Positions 45,011-58,126 of a stretch of 64,000 bases of DNA are shown piece after piece; the first letter of the stretch is position 1, and every line of letters begins with the position of its first letter. The stretch covers positions 496,001 through 560,000 of the forward strand of contig JAIUPT010000033.1 in the NCBI GenBank assembly GCA_022315425.1. Reading direction: 5' to 3'. The translations under genes were made by a program, and so were the position numbers. The notes beneath the pieces are model-generated. The model was not told the origin of the DNA. It made no database searches and worked only from the letters and a program-made list of their open reading frames with translations. This DNA is from Pseudevernia furfuracea. Its lineage: Eukaryota > Ascomycota > Lecanoromycetes > Lecanorales > Parmeliaceae.

Positions 45011-46904
45011 TTGCAAGCGAAAGCCACAACAATATGAGAGTGGAATGTGAGTGAGCCCTGACAGCCAGTAGAGACTAGAGGTGAGGTCTGAAGTTTCAAA
45101 AGTTTCAAAATCAAGCCCCCGGTTGATCGTCGTCTAGCTCCCCCACGCGCTCTGCCGAGACTCGGACACATTGATCCAATCGTCTTTCTGGCAAACGCTA
45201 CACTACTTTACTCTGTGGCCTCGCTTTCATTATTTCATACTCTACCGAGATTGAAGTCCTGTTTCGCTAAACGGCTTCGCTCCAATAAAGCCAGTAAGCG
45301 CGCTATCTTTTCCCACAAGTCCCGACACCATCATTATTATTGGCTTGTATTGGCAAGGCAATTCCCAGTAGGGTAACAATACAGAACGCTACCGACGATC
45401 TTTTTCACTGCTCTTCTGCAAGATTCCGTCTCCTCTCATGCAATCTTGGCTCGCTGACTCGTCTCGTTCATCCCGCCCCAGACACCTCCGACACCGCTCG
45501 GGCCGCTCAGTACATTTCCAGGGACACGCTAGCCGCCATATTTGACCACACCTCATTTGGCCTCAAGGATCAGAATGCGTCCAGAAGCCCGCCGAAGGAT
45601 TTAAAGTGGTAGATCCGGGAAGCCTCGGCGCTTTCAGCATCGAGCATGACGCAAGGTACCAATTGTGTTGGGAGCCGTCCACAGTCCTGATGTTGGGGTT
45701 GAGCTGCTCTATTGCTGATACTCAAGCCGGGACTAGACCTCAGAAACTGAAGGCTGATGCAACTTACCAAGCACTTGCGCGAGAGGGGCTGCTTTGTCGA
45801 CGGAGTTTATCGCTGTGCTTGCTCCGTAATAACACAACGCGAATGCAGCCTATCGTGAGTGTTACTAGAAAGGGCCGTCCGTTGGACGGTAAACTTATTC
45901 CCGAAGGCACCCAATTTCACCATGCCCAACGATGGCAGTGCCAACGTGCAACGTTATTTAAGATGATTGGCATGTCCTAGGCCTTGAAGGCGTTGCTAAA
46001 TTTACAGGGTAGAGCGTCGAGGGATGGCGAGTGTGCAAACTTTCTTCGATTCGTCTGTCTGTAGGACGTAGTTGTTATTTTCTTGTTAATGGAGAACGGA
46101 CATGCAGACATCAAGCTGTCATCAGTGTTCATTTCAGACTTTGGTCCTCAGTAGCAGACGACTGGAGGTAGACAAAGAAGGCAGTGACTTGGATGGGCAA
46201 GTCAATGAGCGGAAGGCAGCGGTACGACCCTCAGAGAGACACGAAGGAGAAAGCATCTTTCAAATCTTTTCGAGAAGAGCCAAGTCTTCGAAGAACTGTC
46301 ACTGCTAATCCTTAAAGTCACCTTCAAGTTCCTCTTCGTAGCACTACGGCAACAAAGGCTCAGGGGCAGCAACAACTTTATCATTAGTGGACTGCTCCTG
46401 CGAGAAAGCACCATAACCAGCCTGTCAACTGGGCCCACGTAATTGGCGACAGGTTGGACTGATGCGGTTGGATGCTCCATTTTGGCGCCGGTAGAGCAGG
46501 CGTAAGACGCAACAATGGATGTTGATGCGCATAAGATATAGGCGTAGGCGGGCTGGTGGGCTCGTCGTCGAGTTGTATGGGGCGGTGGGGCCGGGGAGGT
46601 CGGCGTGACTAAGCGCCGACTTTAACGGGTCTGAACTCTGAAGCCTCCGCCAAGGCGCCAAGCACGGATTCCTTGTTTTCGATTGCTTCACGTTCTTTGC
46701 GCGGATAGGGAGGACTCGTCCAACTCCTGTTTGGAGAAGGAGTCCTCTAATCGCGCGACCATGGACTACAGGGCATAAATCACCATTCATAACCTCTATT
46801 CCTTTCACCTTCGTTTCAATTCTGAGGAGAAGCAACATACGTGGGTTGTTTACTTTGGAGGAAAGCTTCCCCAAACCTAAGAACCGGACCTAGAAACCGC
46901 GACA
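45011..46904. other. Intergenic, about 1.9 kb
   Basis: Open stretches of 90-125 codons exist (for example plus 45606-45980 and minus 46874-46425), but none has a recognisable motif or a credible start and splice structure. The last few hundred bases are the promoter and leader of the App1-type gene. Confidence 0.4.
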
Positions 46905-48563
46905 ATGATCCTCACCACCCTTCCTATCGTACTCCTTGCCCTCCCCCTCCTTGTCAGCGCAACAGCGGTCCGTCGAAGCATCCCAAAGCCCGGACAGGTA
47001 GGCCAAGAGCGGCCATTGATCACCCCATCGCCAGCCAGCTGGGATGCGACCAAAACATACAAGAAGAGAGGCGTCGTCAGTGATCTTGCCGGGGATGTCA
47101 ATTCTATACTCAGTGGCTTGGGCTCAGACATACCTTCATACGTCGCTTCAGGCGTGCCCAACTTCTTCCAAGGTTTTCCTACTGGGGCCGATGTGCAGAG
47201 TAGCTTGGGGCTCAACGATTCCCAAGTCAAAGCGCTGCCGACACAGGTGCTAAACATACCGTGAGCCATACTGCATACGTCGCTGATATGTCAAGTACTA
47301 ATGATGCCAGCGGCTATGCCAATTGGACAGACCAGGGCTGGAATCTCCGCTTCCACGGCAACGTCTTCAAGCAACCTAACATTACGGAGCAGAGACTAGA
47401 TGATCTTGCGAATGTATTCTTGGTCGGAACTTCCGTCGAAGCTCTTCCACCATCACAGGCTTCGCAGGCTCGAAATCTGACTGCTGAAATCTTCATACTC
47501 CAGCAGAGTAACCAGAATGTAACCTTCAACCTCGAGCCTGCACCTACTGCAGGCGCTTCTGGAGAACAAGGCGGAGGCGGTGCCGTGACTCCGAATGGCG
47601 GAAGTCAACAGATCAAGTTTCCAATTCCTACAGACGCGGAGGGAGATTTTGATGGCTTCGTCCAAATCAACGACGCCGGGCTCGATGCTGGCAACTCTAC
47701 TAGCGAGATCCAGCGCCTGAACGTCTATACAGAGGGAGATGTGAATGGAAACGCAACAGCCTACCTTATTCCTTCGACAGGTCTGGGAATTATTTCCGAC
47801 ATTGACGATATCCTACGCGTGACCCAGATCTACGAACCATCCTTGGGCCTACTGAACACTTTTGCCAAGCCTTTCACCCCCTGGATGAATATGCCAGATA
47901 TTTATGCCAAATGGGCAACCATTCCAAATTTCTGGTTCCATTACCTGACCACCACCCCTGAGCAAGTGACTCGCAACTACATGGACTTCATCTACAAGAA
48001 CTACCCGGGAGGCTCCTTCGACGATCGTCCTCTGAACTTTAGCGACGTCAGTGCCACATTGAGCATCCGCAAGTTCTTACTCGATAAGGTCTTCCAGACC
48101 TTCCCACAACGAAAGTTCGTTCTGATTGCGGACACTAGCAATAGCGATGTCATGAGGGATTATCCAGCCATGGTAACAGATTACCCAGGCCAAGTACAGT
48201 GTATTTTCCTCCGGAACACCTCAAATACGGATCCTGGTGACAGATTCCCCTACGATACGAGCGGATTCAAGAATGTCAATACCAGCATGTATATGTTCTT
48301 CGTCGTACCTGTAGGTTCACCCTCTTCCTCTTTCCTGTCCCTGCGGGAGCTGACCATCCTAGGATGACCTCACAAACCTAGACATCGCCAACGGACAATG
48401 CGTCAACTCTACGATCAAGCAGAACCTCACTTTCGGCTACCAGGGCTTACCTGATGGCATCAATCTCGGAAGTGGCAATAAGAAAGGCTCTGGAAGCTTG
48501 CTCGCGGTATCGAATACCTGGGTGTTTGTAGCTGCGATGGGAGCAGCGGTGTGGGCGCTGTAG
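46905..48563 (+). CDS. Secreted App1-type (DUF2183) phosphatase-like protein
   Basis: Exons 46905-47260, 47311-48310 and 48363-48563 give 518 residues. A signal peptide (MILTTLPIVLLALPLLVSA) and a hydrophobic C-terminus (LLAVSNTWVFVAAMGAAVWA) preceded by small Gly/Ser residues suggest a secreted, GPI-anchored protein. The core matches the App1 phosphatidate-phosphatase catalytic domain: GLGIISDIDDILRVTQIYEP, FHYLTTTPEQVTRNYMDFI, PGGSFDDRPLNF, and RKFVLIADTSNSDVM, which carries the second HAD motif. About a dozen Asn-glycosylation sites fit secretion. In the HAD motif DxDxT the last residue is Ile (DIDDI) where yeast App1 has Thr. I believe secreted fungal relatives often share this, so activity is uncertain. 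Confidence 0.85.
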
Positions 48564-49599
48564 CCCTGCGGAGATGATACATATCGTACATAGCCAGTTT
48601 ACATACGGTGCCATGAGCCATGGAGCAGCGGTCGGTATGTGTATTGCGTTTGTAAATACCCTTTGTACGATACGTTTTGGCAATTGTATAGCGGCATGCA
48701 GGGTCAACTCATTGTCCAAGAATACTCCGTAAAGTCATAAAAAAGAGATGGCATTCGACCATCATCACCAAATCCCACGCGCTTGTCTGAACCATAGAAT
48801 TATTGGGGCCACGGTGTCGCAACATTACTCGAAGTGATACGATTCTCAAGTAGACTCGGCGTCGTGCTAGTAAGTACTACCAAATCTCCAATGGAGATAT
48901 CATATGCAGGCCGTTCAAGTAGCTACCTAGCCACTGTACTAAGTCGTCGTACATACATACATGCATACATACATACGTACATACATGCATTCGACCCACG
49001 GCCCTCGCAGCCCACCTCCGCCCAATGCTAGCAATGCAGCCGCCCAACCCGCCCAGCAGATGGTGTGCTCTGCTTCCCGTGCCATGCTCGCGCAACAAGT
49101 ACGAGGTTGTCTAGACCAGACAGACAGAAAACCGACCCCGAGAGTATATGTTATGCTTCGCTCACTGATGCCGCCGAAAAACGCCAGGTCGAAGGCACCA
49201 AGATAATAGACAGACGACAGTAGATTAGACATGCATACATATGAAACGAATACATGTGGTGGCTGACTGGAACAGCTTGACCGCTTCAGCGCGGAGGTAG
49301 CACACGGAAATGAATGTAAATGTAAAGCACAAGGCCTGTTCGGCATAAGCGGGACCTATGACGGGAACGGTGGTGATATGTGCTAGATTCAAAATGTAGA
49401 GGGCGGCCGTGGGAATAATACATTTGATGAAAGACCCTGGGTAGTACGATAAATTGCGATGATCGATGGAGGTATGTTGACGATTGGTAGTGGTAGAAAT
49501 GTGAAGACGTGTCTCAATAAGATTATGTGGGTTCTGACCGAAGTTGCGAACGATATTGGCAGTATGGCCCGAGTCGACGTTCGAAGCCGTTGGGAGCTT
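48564..49599. other. Intergenic with an ACAT repeat
   Basis: Region between the convergent App1-type and Zn2Cys6 genes. An ACATAC/ACATGC repeat lies at 48951-48990. No gene is seen. Confidence 0.6.
48951..48990. repeat. Imperfect ACAT microsatellite
   Basis: About ten tetranucleotide units (ACAT with GCAT and CGTAC variants). Confidence 0.9.
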
Positions 49600-52500
49600 T
49601 CACTCGGATGAGATGGAGGTCGCCAAATTATCACCGCCTTCGAATACCACTTTCCGCAAACATTGTAGAATGGAGCAGTCTTTCGACAGCGTTTGTGATA
49701 TAGGGGCTAGGTCACCCAGCATTTTGATCGTCCGATCAAAGAGGTGGCTCAGCTTCCCACGCTCCACGTACTGACCCAATGTCTTGGATTTGTATGCTGC
49801 CGAGAGTACGAGCATATTTCCAAATTGGGCGTGGGCAGTACCCATTATGTTCGTGACTACCAATCTCCTATGGTCGAGGATCCCGTCGAAAGCTACAGTA
49901 CTTTCCTCGGCAGCTCGTATACATTTGACCGCAAAATTGATGGTTTCGGCGCGACGATGGTATCCCGGATCGGAGACGGGCTTTGGTGGCCCCATGGTGC
50001 CCGCTTGGGCGTCAGGACTCAGCACCGGCTGATGAAGTGTGTTGTTTTGAGGACCATCACCGCTTTCGTGGTTAGGGGACTGAACGTCGGAAGTACTAAA
50101 GTCAAAATCAAGTGCAGCGTGTAGGAATGGTCGATGGATGATGTATTGGGCGCCATAGAACTTTCCACGTAAACGAGCGTCATTGATGTACCGGGCTGGG
50201 GGTTCAGTGTCTTCCCATTGAAGATCCTGAGGGAGCATTTTCCTCCACTCCCATATGTTGGTGTTGAAAGCATTAATCAGGCTGGCAGAACGAGTTACCC
50301 TTTCGAAATTTGGGGCCTCTGAGCAGTCGTTAGCCCTTTATGAACGGGCAAGGAGGGGGGAGTTCTTCGAGACTTACTATAAAGCTCTGTCTGAATATCA
50401 TTGAGCGACTTGCGCATCATGAGCTGGAAACAATAATAGGTCATGACCTTTGCTTTACCCGGGTCGTCATAGACAGCAACTGGGTGATCCGCCATTGATT
50501 TCGGATATTCAGGAGGGGTTAATACACTTTGTATTCCGCTTGGAGGCACATCAAGCTCGGCCAATATGTCACTGTCCCTGGTCAGATCAGGTAGTAGAGT
50601 GCCACAAATGATGGATCTACCTTTCCAATTGCAGGCTTGACCAAAAAGCAATTTTGATCACTTCTTTTTTCGCTTCTCTCATTTTCGTGAAAGATTCCCT
50701 AACGTGCCATGTAAGCTTCAGTACCGATCGCAACGCACATCAAAACTTACTCTGAGACAAGGAGACGACATATCCTACTAGCCATCTGTATCCAAGTCAA
50801 ACTTTCCAATGTGTTCGCCAGTTGACCTGCGTATAGACCGGCAAGCAGACAGCACTGTGCATAGGTCAAGTCATGAAGGCCAGTAAGGTTGCCTAGAATG
50901 TCCGTAGCTTGGGCATAATAAGCCAGTCCAGGTATCACATCAACGTTTCTAAGGCCGGGAGATAGCTCGCCGACTGAAGACCTTGGACTTGATCCAGCCA
51001 ATCGACCAGCGCTCAACGGAGAGGGTGCAGATGTACTTGCAGTGGAGTGGGATGAAGCAGATGGAGAATGTCGCATCGGTTGAGAATACGGAGGCGGCGG
51101 AGAGTCTGTTGGACCTCTCGAGGGCGAATAGTGATTCGAATGTTCTCTCGCGTTGTCCTGAACTGGTCCTGGAAGTGGTGCTCTACACTCACAGATCTTC
51201 CCCAAGGCCATCACGAGTAGTGTAAGAGCAGTTTCTGGAGACTTTTCCAAGAGGATCTTGGGGCTCATTGGGCTTGGTGCAAGGCTCGACTCGCCCAACG
51301 CGCCGTAAAATTGTCCGTCAGAATGCTTTCGCTTCTGGGCTCTGTTGAGAATCGCATGCGAGTCTCGCACAGCATCGAGATTAGCGTTGACTGGGACTGT
51401 AAACCCAACTTTGGAGGAATTTGTATCGTGTGGATTGTGGCGACGCTTGAAATGCTCAACCATTCGGCTCAACTCACGCTGATCCAGGAAAGGGTGAAGT
51501 ATATGTATATTGTCAAGGTAACTTTGAAGAAGCCGAGAAATCGTTCTCGCCTCAAGCTTCAAAGTGTTGTCTGGGCTGAGACCACCCACATCGCTGGTGG
51601 GTCTAATTTCAGCGACAGGCATGAAACCGGTACCCCAAAGACTCTCCGCTGGTGAAGAGGCCGGACTACTAGCCGTCGAACTCTCGTCCCCAGCAGCGCT
51701 GACATTGCTAGGAGTGGGGCTAGCTGCAGCTGCGCTCATAGGAGACCCGATTCCAGAGTTTCGCAGCTGACGACCTTTGCCGTAGATCCTCACTACGCCC
51801 TTGTTGATTTCATAGTCCATAACGTAGCCTTCCGCACGGTCAGGTAAGTCAAGTTTACTACTGGACTGTCGCAGCAATTGTTTAACAGATCGCCAGCGAA
51901 ACAATTTCTGAGCTGCGGTGTTGTGCGCAATGTAGATCTCATTGGTCCGTGCTGCAACAGGATCACTGCCTGTCGAATCTGTTAAAGAGCCGCTGGGACT
52001 TGTATCAACAATTCCCGTATCCCTAGCGGTGGGTTCTGATGATAGATTGTCAACGCCTCCGGGTAATTGGCCAGTCGCCGGTCCCGTGGGGCTCTCTAAC
52101 TTGAGCTGCGGTGGCTTCGTGTCGGGTCTTTCAATGGTCAGGCTTCGCCCACCGCCCATATCTAGGATCATCTGCTCAAGTTTGTCAAATCTCCCACCCC
52201 AGTCTTCTTTGAGAGCTTTCATTTCCTCTTTGTGAGACGATAACTGGTCGATTATTTGCTGATTTGCGCGATCCGCCCTGTAAAGCATTAGCACATGAGT
52301 CGCATTGAAAAGAGAGAGGAGCAATGTACTTCGCCGGAGCCACACTCTGATAATTGCATCGCATGTTATTCTCCACGCAGAAGCCGCATTCGGGTCTGCC
52401 TTCATCGCATTTTGCTTTCCTCGTTCGACAAACATCACATGCCTAAAAAGTTAGCTGGTAGTCTTTGGAGAGTGAAAGTCGCAGATATACCTGCGTTGCT

Positions 52501-53123
52501 CGATTCCCTTTCTTTAGAGGCCTTGCGCCCGCTTGACCGAAGTGACCAATATAGTTTGCACCTCCATATGGAGGACCAGCAGTGACCGGCGACTGAGAGT
52601 ATTCAATGTGGTGTGACGTAGGATACCCGTGGGCTTGCTCATAAGGGTGCATTGGCAGACCGCCGTGGTGTACGTTACCGTTCGGCGGTGGTTCGTGTGA
52701 CGGATACCCGCCGGGCTCACCAGGATATTGCGATGGATAGTGCGGGCCCTCAGCAATACTCAAAGATCGCCCAGGTGGATACTGATGGTGGCCATCTGGA
52801 GACCGAGGGACGACAGAGGCACTACTCCGACGAGAGTAACCTGGATCAGGTGGAAATCGCTGGTCGCGTGGAGTACTCGTGCCGGAATGTTCTTGCACAT
52901 AGGCATGGGGATTGGGACCGCCGGGGTCTGGCAGGTTTCTATTATCATGCGGGCCAACATCGTAAGGTGACGGAGGAGGAGGCGGTTGCTGTGGCGGTTG
53001 GTAGGTGTGAGGAGGCGGTGGGAGAGTAGTTGCATGGCCGTGCGAATGCGGTTTATGGTAATCCAGACGCTGTCTTTTGGGTTCCGGACCCGGTCCATCC
53101 ATCTCTTTGACTGCGACCCTCAT
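49600..53123 (-). CDS. Zn2Cys6 transcription factor, 5 introns, ~1,089 residues
   Basis: Exons 53123-52491, 52442-52330, 52277-50751, 50698-50621, 50577-50378 and 50318-49600 agree in phase throughout. The first 211 residues are Pro/His/Gln-rich. The binuclear cluster is residues 213-240, ACDVCRTRKAKC followed by CGFCVENNMRC, with all six cysteines. It is split from the leader by a 48-nt intron. A coiled-coil-like segment follows (QQIIDQLSSHKEEMKALKED). The large fungal-specific middle region (LEARTISRLLQSYLDNIHILHPFLD and onward through ASRICRLL) and the C-terminal helices are those of the fungal_trans superfamily. It is a nuclear DNA-binding regulator; the target pathway cannot be read from sequence. 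Another gene's upstream frame within exon 3 is a shadow. Confidence 0.92.
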
Positions 53124-56100
53124 GAGCGACCAGATCCATCAGCTTCGTCGAGCATGCCACCATGCGCGGTGCCCCAAAGTATTCCTCGTCACGGCTATGA
53201 GTGGATTTTGGTGCTTAGGCGGTGGAGCTTTGAACTCATTGGAACATTGATGCGATGAGGTACTGGTGATTATCAAGCTTTTTGGATGCAGAGGAGGACG
53301 AAAATGGGCGCGGCGGTGAGCTGACAGGTTTTCTGGACTTCCCCGCTACTCTGATAGCTCTTCGCTTCTCTCACTCTCTGTTTGGATGTGCGGGTGGCAA
53401 TGAGAGGTCCGAAGGGGGGATGAAGTGCCGAAGGTAGGCTGACAGGCGGCTACTGAGGTAGTCAGAAAGGCAAAGATGGGAAGCGGACGATATGTACAAT
53501 AATGTTCAAGTGGTAAAGATTGTTTTCGTAGGTGGGACACACGTAGAGCGCGGGGAAAAAATGTTTATTGATCCTGAAGTCACCGCCGTCTTCTCGCCTT
53601 ATGACATGGATGATGTATCTGTACCACATCAAAAGGGAGGTGGAAGTACAAAGCCTCTCTCGAATCTCGATATGTCCGAAGCAGAAGTTTACTGCATGCA
53701 GATCTTCATGAAGCTATTGCGATCGTTGCCAACGGCGCGTTGACATTTGGGCCTGAGTTTCGGTACTTGGAGGCAACCACCAGGCACTAAAGGAATCCAG
53801 GGAACTGGGAACGAGTTACAGGGGTAGGTGCTGTGGAAGGTTGGGAGGCAAGCCACCGATGCACTCTTTTTGCGCTACAAATCGATATCAGCCCTCGAAC
53901 TCTACGTGCTACTTTACTTTGACTTTACTTTACTTCACCTACTTTTCTTCGCTACGGCTAATGCCTCGAATGCTATTGGACGATTGGATCATCGGGCGAT
54001 TGGATCACTGGATCATTGGATCCGTTCCACGTCGATCAAACCCTGTCGCTTCCTTTACCCCCTGGGCCCCTCCTTTTCTTCGTTGTGTCTGCTTCTCCCC
54101 AATTGGGTGGACTGCAGCAGCCAGGAACCAACCTTGAGTTGAGACGGCCCTTTTCAACAAGTTCACAACTCCTCACAGGACAGTAGACTGCTCCGTCCAA
54201 GTAAAGGCAAAAGCATATGGCGCTGGGCTTTCGCTTAGGGTAAAGACTCCTTCCGTCGACTGAGTCCTGACAGTCCGCAATCAGCTCTTTCGTCGCAGTG
54301 AAGGATTTCCTGTGCCATTATTGGCCATTCAATCTCGAATCTTCAACTAGTCCAACAAGAGATGAGCGCAGGTGCCACCAAAAGAGCCTAAATTTCCCAG
54401 GAATTCATAGCTCCTTGTCTAGTTCTTCTACCTAGTTCTTAAATACCCCAGTCTTCCGCTGCTCTGATCTTGCGCACTTGGTTGTACGTTCCGAGTGATA
54501 TACGTAGTAGTATTAATTTCTTCGAGACTTCCCATGGCTGTTGCATTGGGTGTTGTATGTTTCACATCCCGGTAAGTTGGACGGCCTAGAAAGTAAGACT
54601 CGCGAGCGAACATCTGCGGCGACGGCGTAAAACCACTGGGGGGCAAACAAGAGCAAGAGCTGACACGCCGTACCAGATTCGGTATCTTCGGTGCCTTTTC
54701 TAACTTCCGATGACTTCGAGAAGCAAGAAGAGGAGGTGCCACTATTTCGATATCCACAACGCTTCGGTACTTGTGCTGTCAGGTCCACTAATCACGATCC
54801 TCAATAGCTGCAATTGTGCCCGAGTGGGGGAACTTGGGCAGATGTGTGGGGGTAAACTTTTTCACAGGAAGCCATCACGAGCTTCATTTGTTGAAATGCT
54901 CAAGCCACTGCGAGCATCGCTTCGGGGGTCGCTGCCGGCTTCCGATCGGCGATGAGGCGCGTAGGCGCGTAGGCGAGCTTGATGATATGCATCTTTACAA
55001 GTTCACAGATATTTGGAGAACAACAGATCTTTGCATCTGCAGAAGAACGGAAGTCTTCTTCAACTTTGAAGACTGGATTCGGATCCCTATTTCAACATCG
55101 AGTCTTGCGACGATCGAGTCGACTGCGCCGCTGGCAGGCTTCAGGCTTCCTGGCCCCAAGCGCTATTGGCAATGAACTTCAGTAAGTACTAAGAGGGAGC
55201 ATGAAGTACTCACAGACCAACCTTAAATTCAAATATCGCCTTTACGTACTCAAATTGTCGAGGAACGTCGCAATCAAAGGTGCTCACATCGTTGCCTTGC
55301 AAATGGGTACCAAGCGCGGAAATCAAGTTATTATGTGAGAGAACAACTAAAGAGCTTCTCGGATACCGCAAGTCAGCTCTTTGATATTATTGTCTTGGTT
55401 TGGTTTGTACTCCGTATTCTTTAGGTGGAAAGCATCTCGGTTGCCAACTTTTTTGGCACCATGTCTGACGATCTTCGGTAGTTATAATTATGGGCGCCGC
55501 CCTGGTTCTTTGCGCAAGTATTCTGGAATTCAGTCAAATAAAAACAACGTCTGTTATCTCTCATGCTGTGGGGCTGTCACCTCTTCTGGTCGCTCCGGGT
55601 AGTCTCGCAATGGCTCATTCCCCACACCGCCTCAGTCGTTCAGCTTTTACTGGCTCTTGCTCGAGAAAGCCATCGTGGACGTGAGGAATAAGAAAGGGTA
55701 TGAAAGAGCGAACGAAGTCGTTGGACCCGAGCGATATGAGATCGCTTGGGTTGTGCCAAGCGCCAGCCTTATGAAGATGCCATGTCATGCTGCGCAAAGG
55801 ATGGCGTGCATAAGCCAGCTGCACCTAAAAGCTTGGGCTGTACTTTGTACTGCAGACGACCTTGAGCGCATATGCAAACAGAAGGGAGGCCATGGAGCAC
55901 CGTCCGACAACACTGGTTATACAGCTACCTCTTTTGGTGTTCCTTCGTAAGATATGCGGAATTTATGCTACAGTATATCTTCAGAAAAGGGTCTGTCACG
56001 CAGCCATGCGCAGACATGAAGCAGTACTTTGGAAAATGATCGGTCACGACCTGAGATTTTCGATAGGGATCTTGAAACCCGGTCATCTGCCATCGCAACA

Positions 56101-57003
56101 AATCGAGAGCGATTATAGACCACTGTCAGCTCCAACGGTCGCTCGGGCCTCACTGCGTCATGCGGCGACCGATGTCACCCAACGACTCGAGCGCTTCGAC
56201 CATAAGCAACGAATCGTTAGAAGGGTTGTCTGATGATTGGCCGTCAGTACTTGCGGCCCTCCGAGGCTGCAGCTCTTCGAAAGTCTCGTGAGGCCTCCCT
56301 GCAGACATCATGACACTTATCTGCCTACACTCTGTCGCAACCACCGACTTTTGGAATACGGTACGGAGAGTCAATCCGAACAATAATAGCGGAGCGAAAA
56401 AATTGATAAAACAATTTCTATCCTATGGATTGGCAGGGTGCACAGTTCAGGGGCTCCGACCGAACATCAAAAAAATTCCCTTCTTACAACCCACCACAGC
56501 TCAACAACGAGGACACACATAAGAAAATTCTTAACTTCGCCATTGTGCTATTTAAGCAGATCTCCAAGTTTACAGCTGAGAGTTTCATTGTAAAGGTTAT
56601 TATCTAAGAGTTATTGCGTTGCGAAAGTATACCAAGACATTGTGCACCCCAGGCGCCAATCCATCCAATACTCCGTAGGAGCACTCCCCTTTCACGCGTA
56701 CCTGATACCTCATGTCTGCCCTACCGGGATCTATTATTGATTACTTACACCGCATGCAGAATTAGTAACGTGCATGCTTCTTGAGCAGCTGCGGTGGAAT
56801 TTGATTGGTACCATGGTCGACGCTGCATTTCCGGTCCGCCTTTGCTACCTCACCTGTATAAAGAGGCGTCTAGTCACATCGTCATAAATGTACACTTCCT
56901 AATTAGTAAGTCCAGATCCGAATGTCTGCAAGTATAGGCACTATACAATGATTTCACATCGAAATGGAAGAAGCAGGGGACTGCTGAAACTTGAGTGACG
57001 TGT
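53124..57003. other. 3.9 kb interval without a recognised gene
   Basis: The promoter and leader of the Zn2Cys6 gene probably occupy the first kilobase. Near 53905-53945 there is a TTTACTT-type repeat, and near 53973-54025 repeated GATTGGATCA-like units. The remainder has many short frames on both strands and an AT-rich patch near 56390-56620. None shows protein character. Confidence 0.45.
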
Positions 57004-57578
57004 CTATGATTGTGCCTTGCTTTCGCCGTATGCCTGATCGTCTATCGACTCCCCTGCATCTTGTGAATGGGGTACTAAACCTAAAGTCTGCATCACTTCC
57101 CAAACTTTCTCCAAGTCGTTATCTAAATACACCGCCCCAATAATTGCTTCCATGCTCGCAGCCATAGTGATTGGCGACACAACTTGACTTTGAGACAGAT
57201 TGCCATTGACGTATCTTTGAAGTCCACGTTGCCGACCGATTCTATCCAAATTGGCATTGGAAGCAACTTGAGATAAGGTCTAATTGAGTCGTTGTGCTGC
57301 CTGTATTAGTACGTTATCTACAAGCTTGTGCACACGGCGTCAAGAATACCTCCGGAAGTCCCGCCGTTGTACCATTGCTCTGTGAGGACAAGCTGGAGCA
57401 CAGTATCCCCAATCACAGCAAGTCTCTTGTTGCCATCCACTAATTCCCGATCACCTGCGTAACGTACGTTGGGCCCAGCGGCTGGCATAGCCTCCCATAA
57501 GATCAGTCGCTCTTTGAATCGGTACCCGATGATGTCCTAAACGGCTTGCAAGATCATGTCCATATTGTTGGCTGCCAT
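57004..57578 (-). pseudogene. RNase III-like gene with in-frame TAG at codon 14
   Basis: An ATG at 57578 (MAANNMDMILQAV) is followed at 57539-57537 by TAG. The same frame then continues DIIGYRFKERLILWEAM, GNKRLAVIGDTVLQLVL (the RNase III signature helix) and TEQWYNGGTS. An intron at 57335-57280 follows, then ASNANLDRIGRQRGLQRYVN, SQSQVVSPITMAASMEAIIG and AVYLDNDLEKVW, ending at 57004. Without the TAG it would be 191 residues of normal fungal single-domain RNase III. The TAG sits where Glu or Gln is expected; CAG to TAG is the kind of change RIP makes. The alternatives are an upstream exon spliced to the TTTAG acceptor at 57537, or translation from the Met near codon 32. Confidence 0.7.
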
Positions 57579-58126
57579 GAGGGAGTTCAATTTGGTGACG
57601 GGGAGCCTGTCAACAGTCTTCTGGGTAAAACCAAGAAGACTTTAAGCAAGAGGCAGGCTCTGTTGCGTTATTCTGACCGAAACACGGTTCTGCATTGTTC
57701 CCGCCGCGAGCAGGAGCCATGAAGCAGTGGGTTGGGTCATAGCAAACTTTGAGGTCAAAAGCACGTAGAGTAGGCACTGTGAAACGGCGCTGCACCTGAT
57801 GATCTGGGTACTGGCTTAATGAGAAAATGGGAGTGATGTTTAGAAAGGTCAACACAGGCCAGTTGTTGAGAGAGAGTTCAGACAGTATCTGCGTACTGGC
57901 GCTTCTTTGTGGCTCGCGTGGCCTCGTGAATTCGGGTAGTCTTGCCAAGAGAAATATTCCCGCCCAGTGCAATGTAGCCACCGTAGCATCTTGTCACCAC
58001 GTACCATGAGCTCTTTTTTTCACATCTATCCTCCTGGAGGTCCTAAAAGTCATTGAGATCCTATCCTGGGATCGTATTCCCCTCTCTGCTACCCTACGAG
58101 GCTTCACCTTCGCCTTGTTCCTCAAG
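57579..58126. other. Short divergent promoter region
   Basis: It separates the RNase III-like gene from the DnaJ gene. A minus-strand frame with a hydrophobic start (57981-57610) has no ATG and is not counted. Confidence 0.5.

Noticed and set aside
45606..45980. 124-codon plus-strand frame
   Set aside because: No motif, poor start and no splice partner; overlapping frames are equally open.
57610..57981. Minus-strand frame with hydrophobic start and several cysteines, possible effector
   Set aside because: No ATG (begins at GTG right after a TGA), and it overlaps the promoters of two divergent genes.
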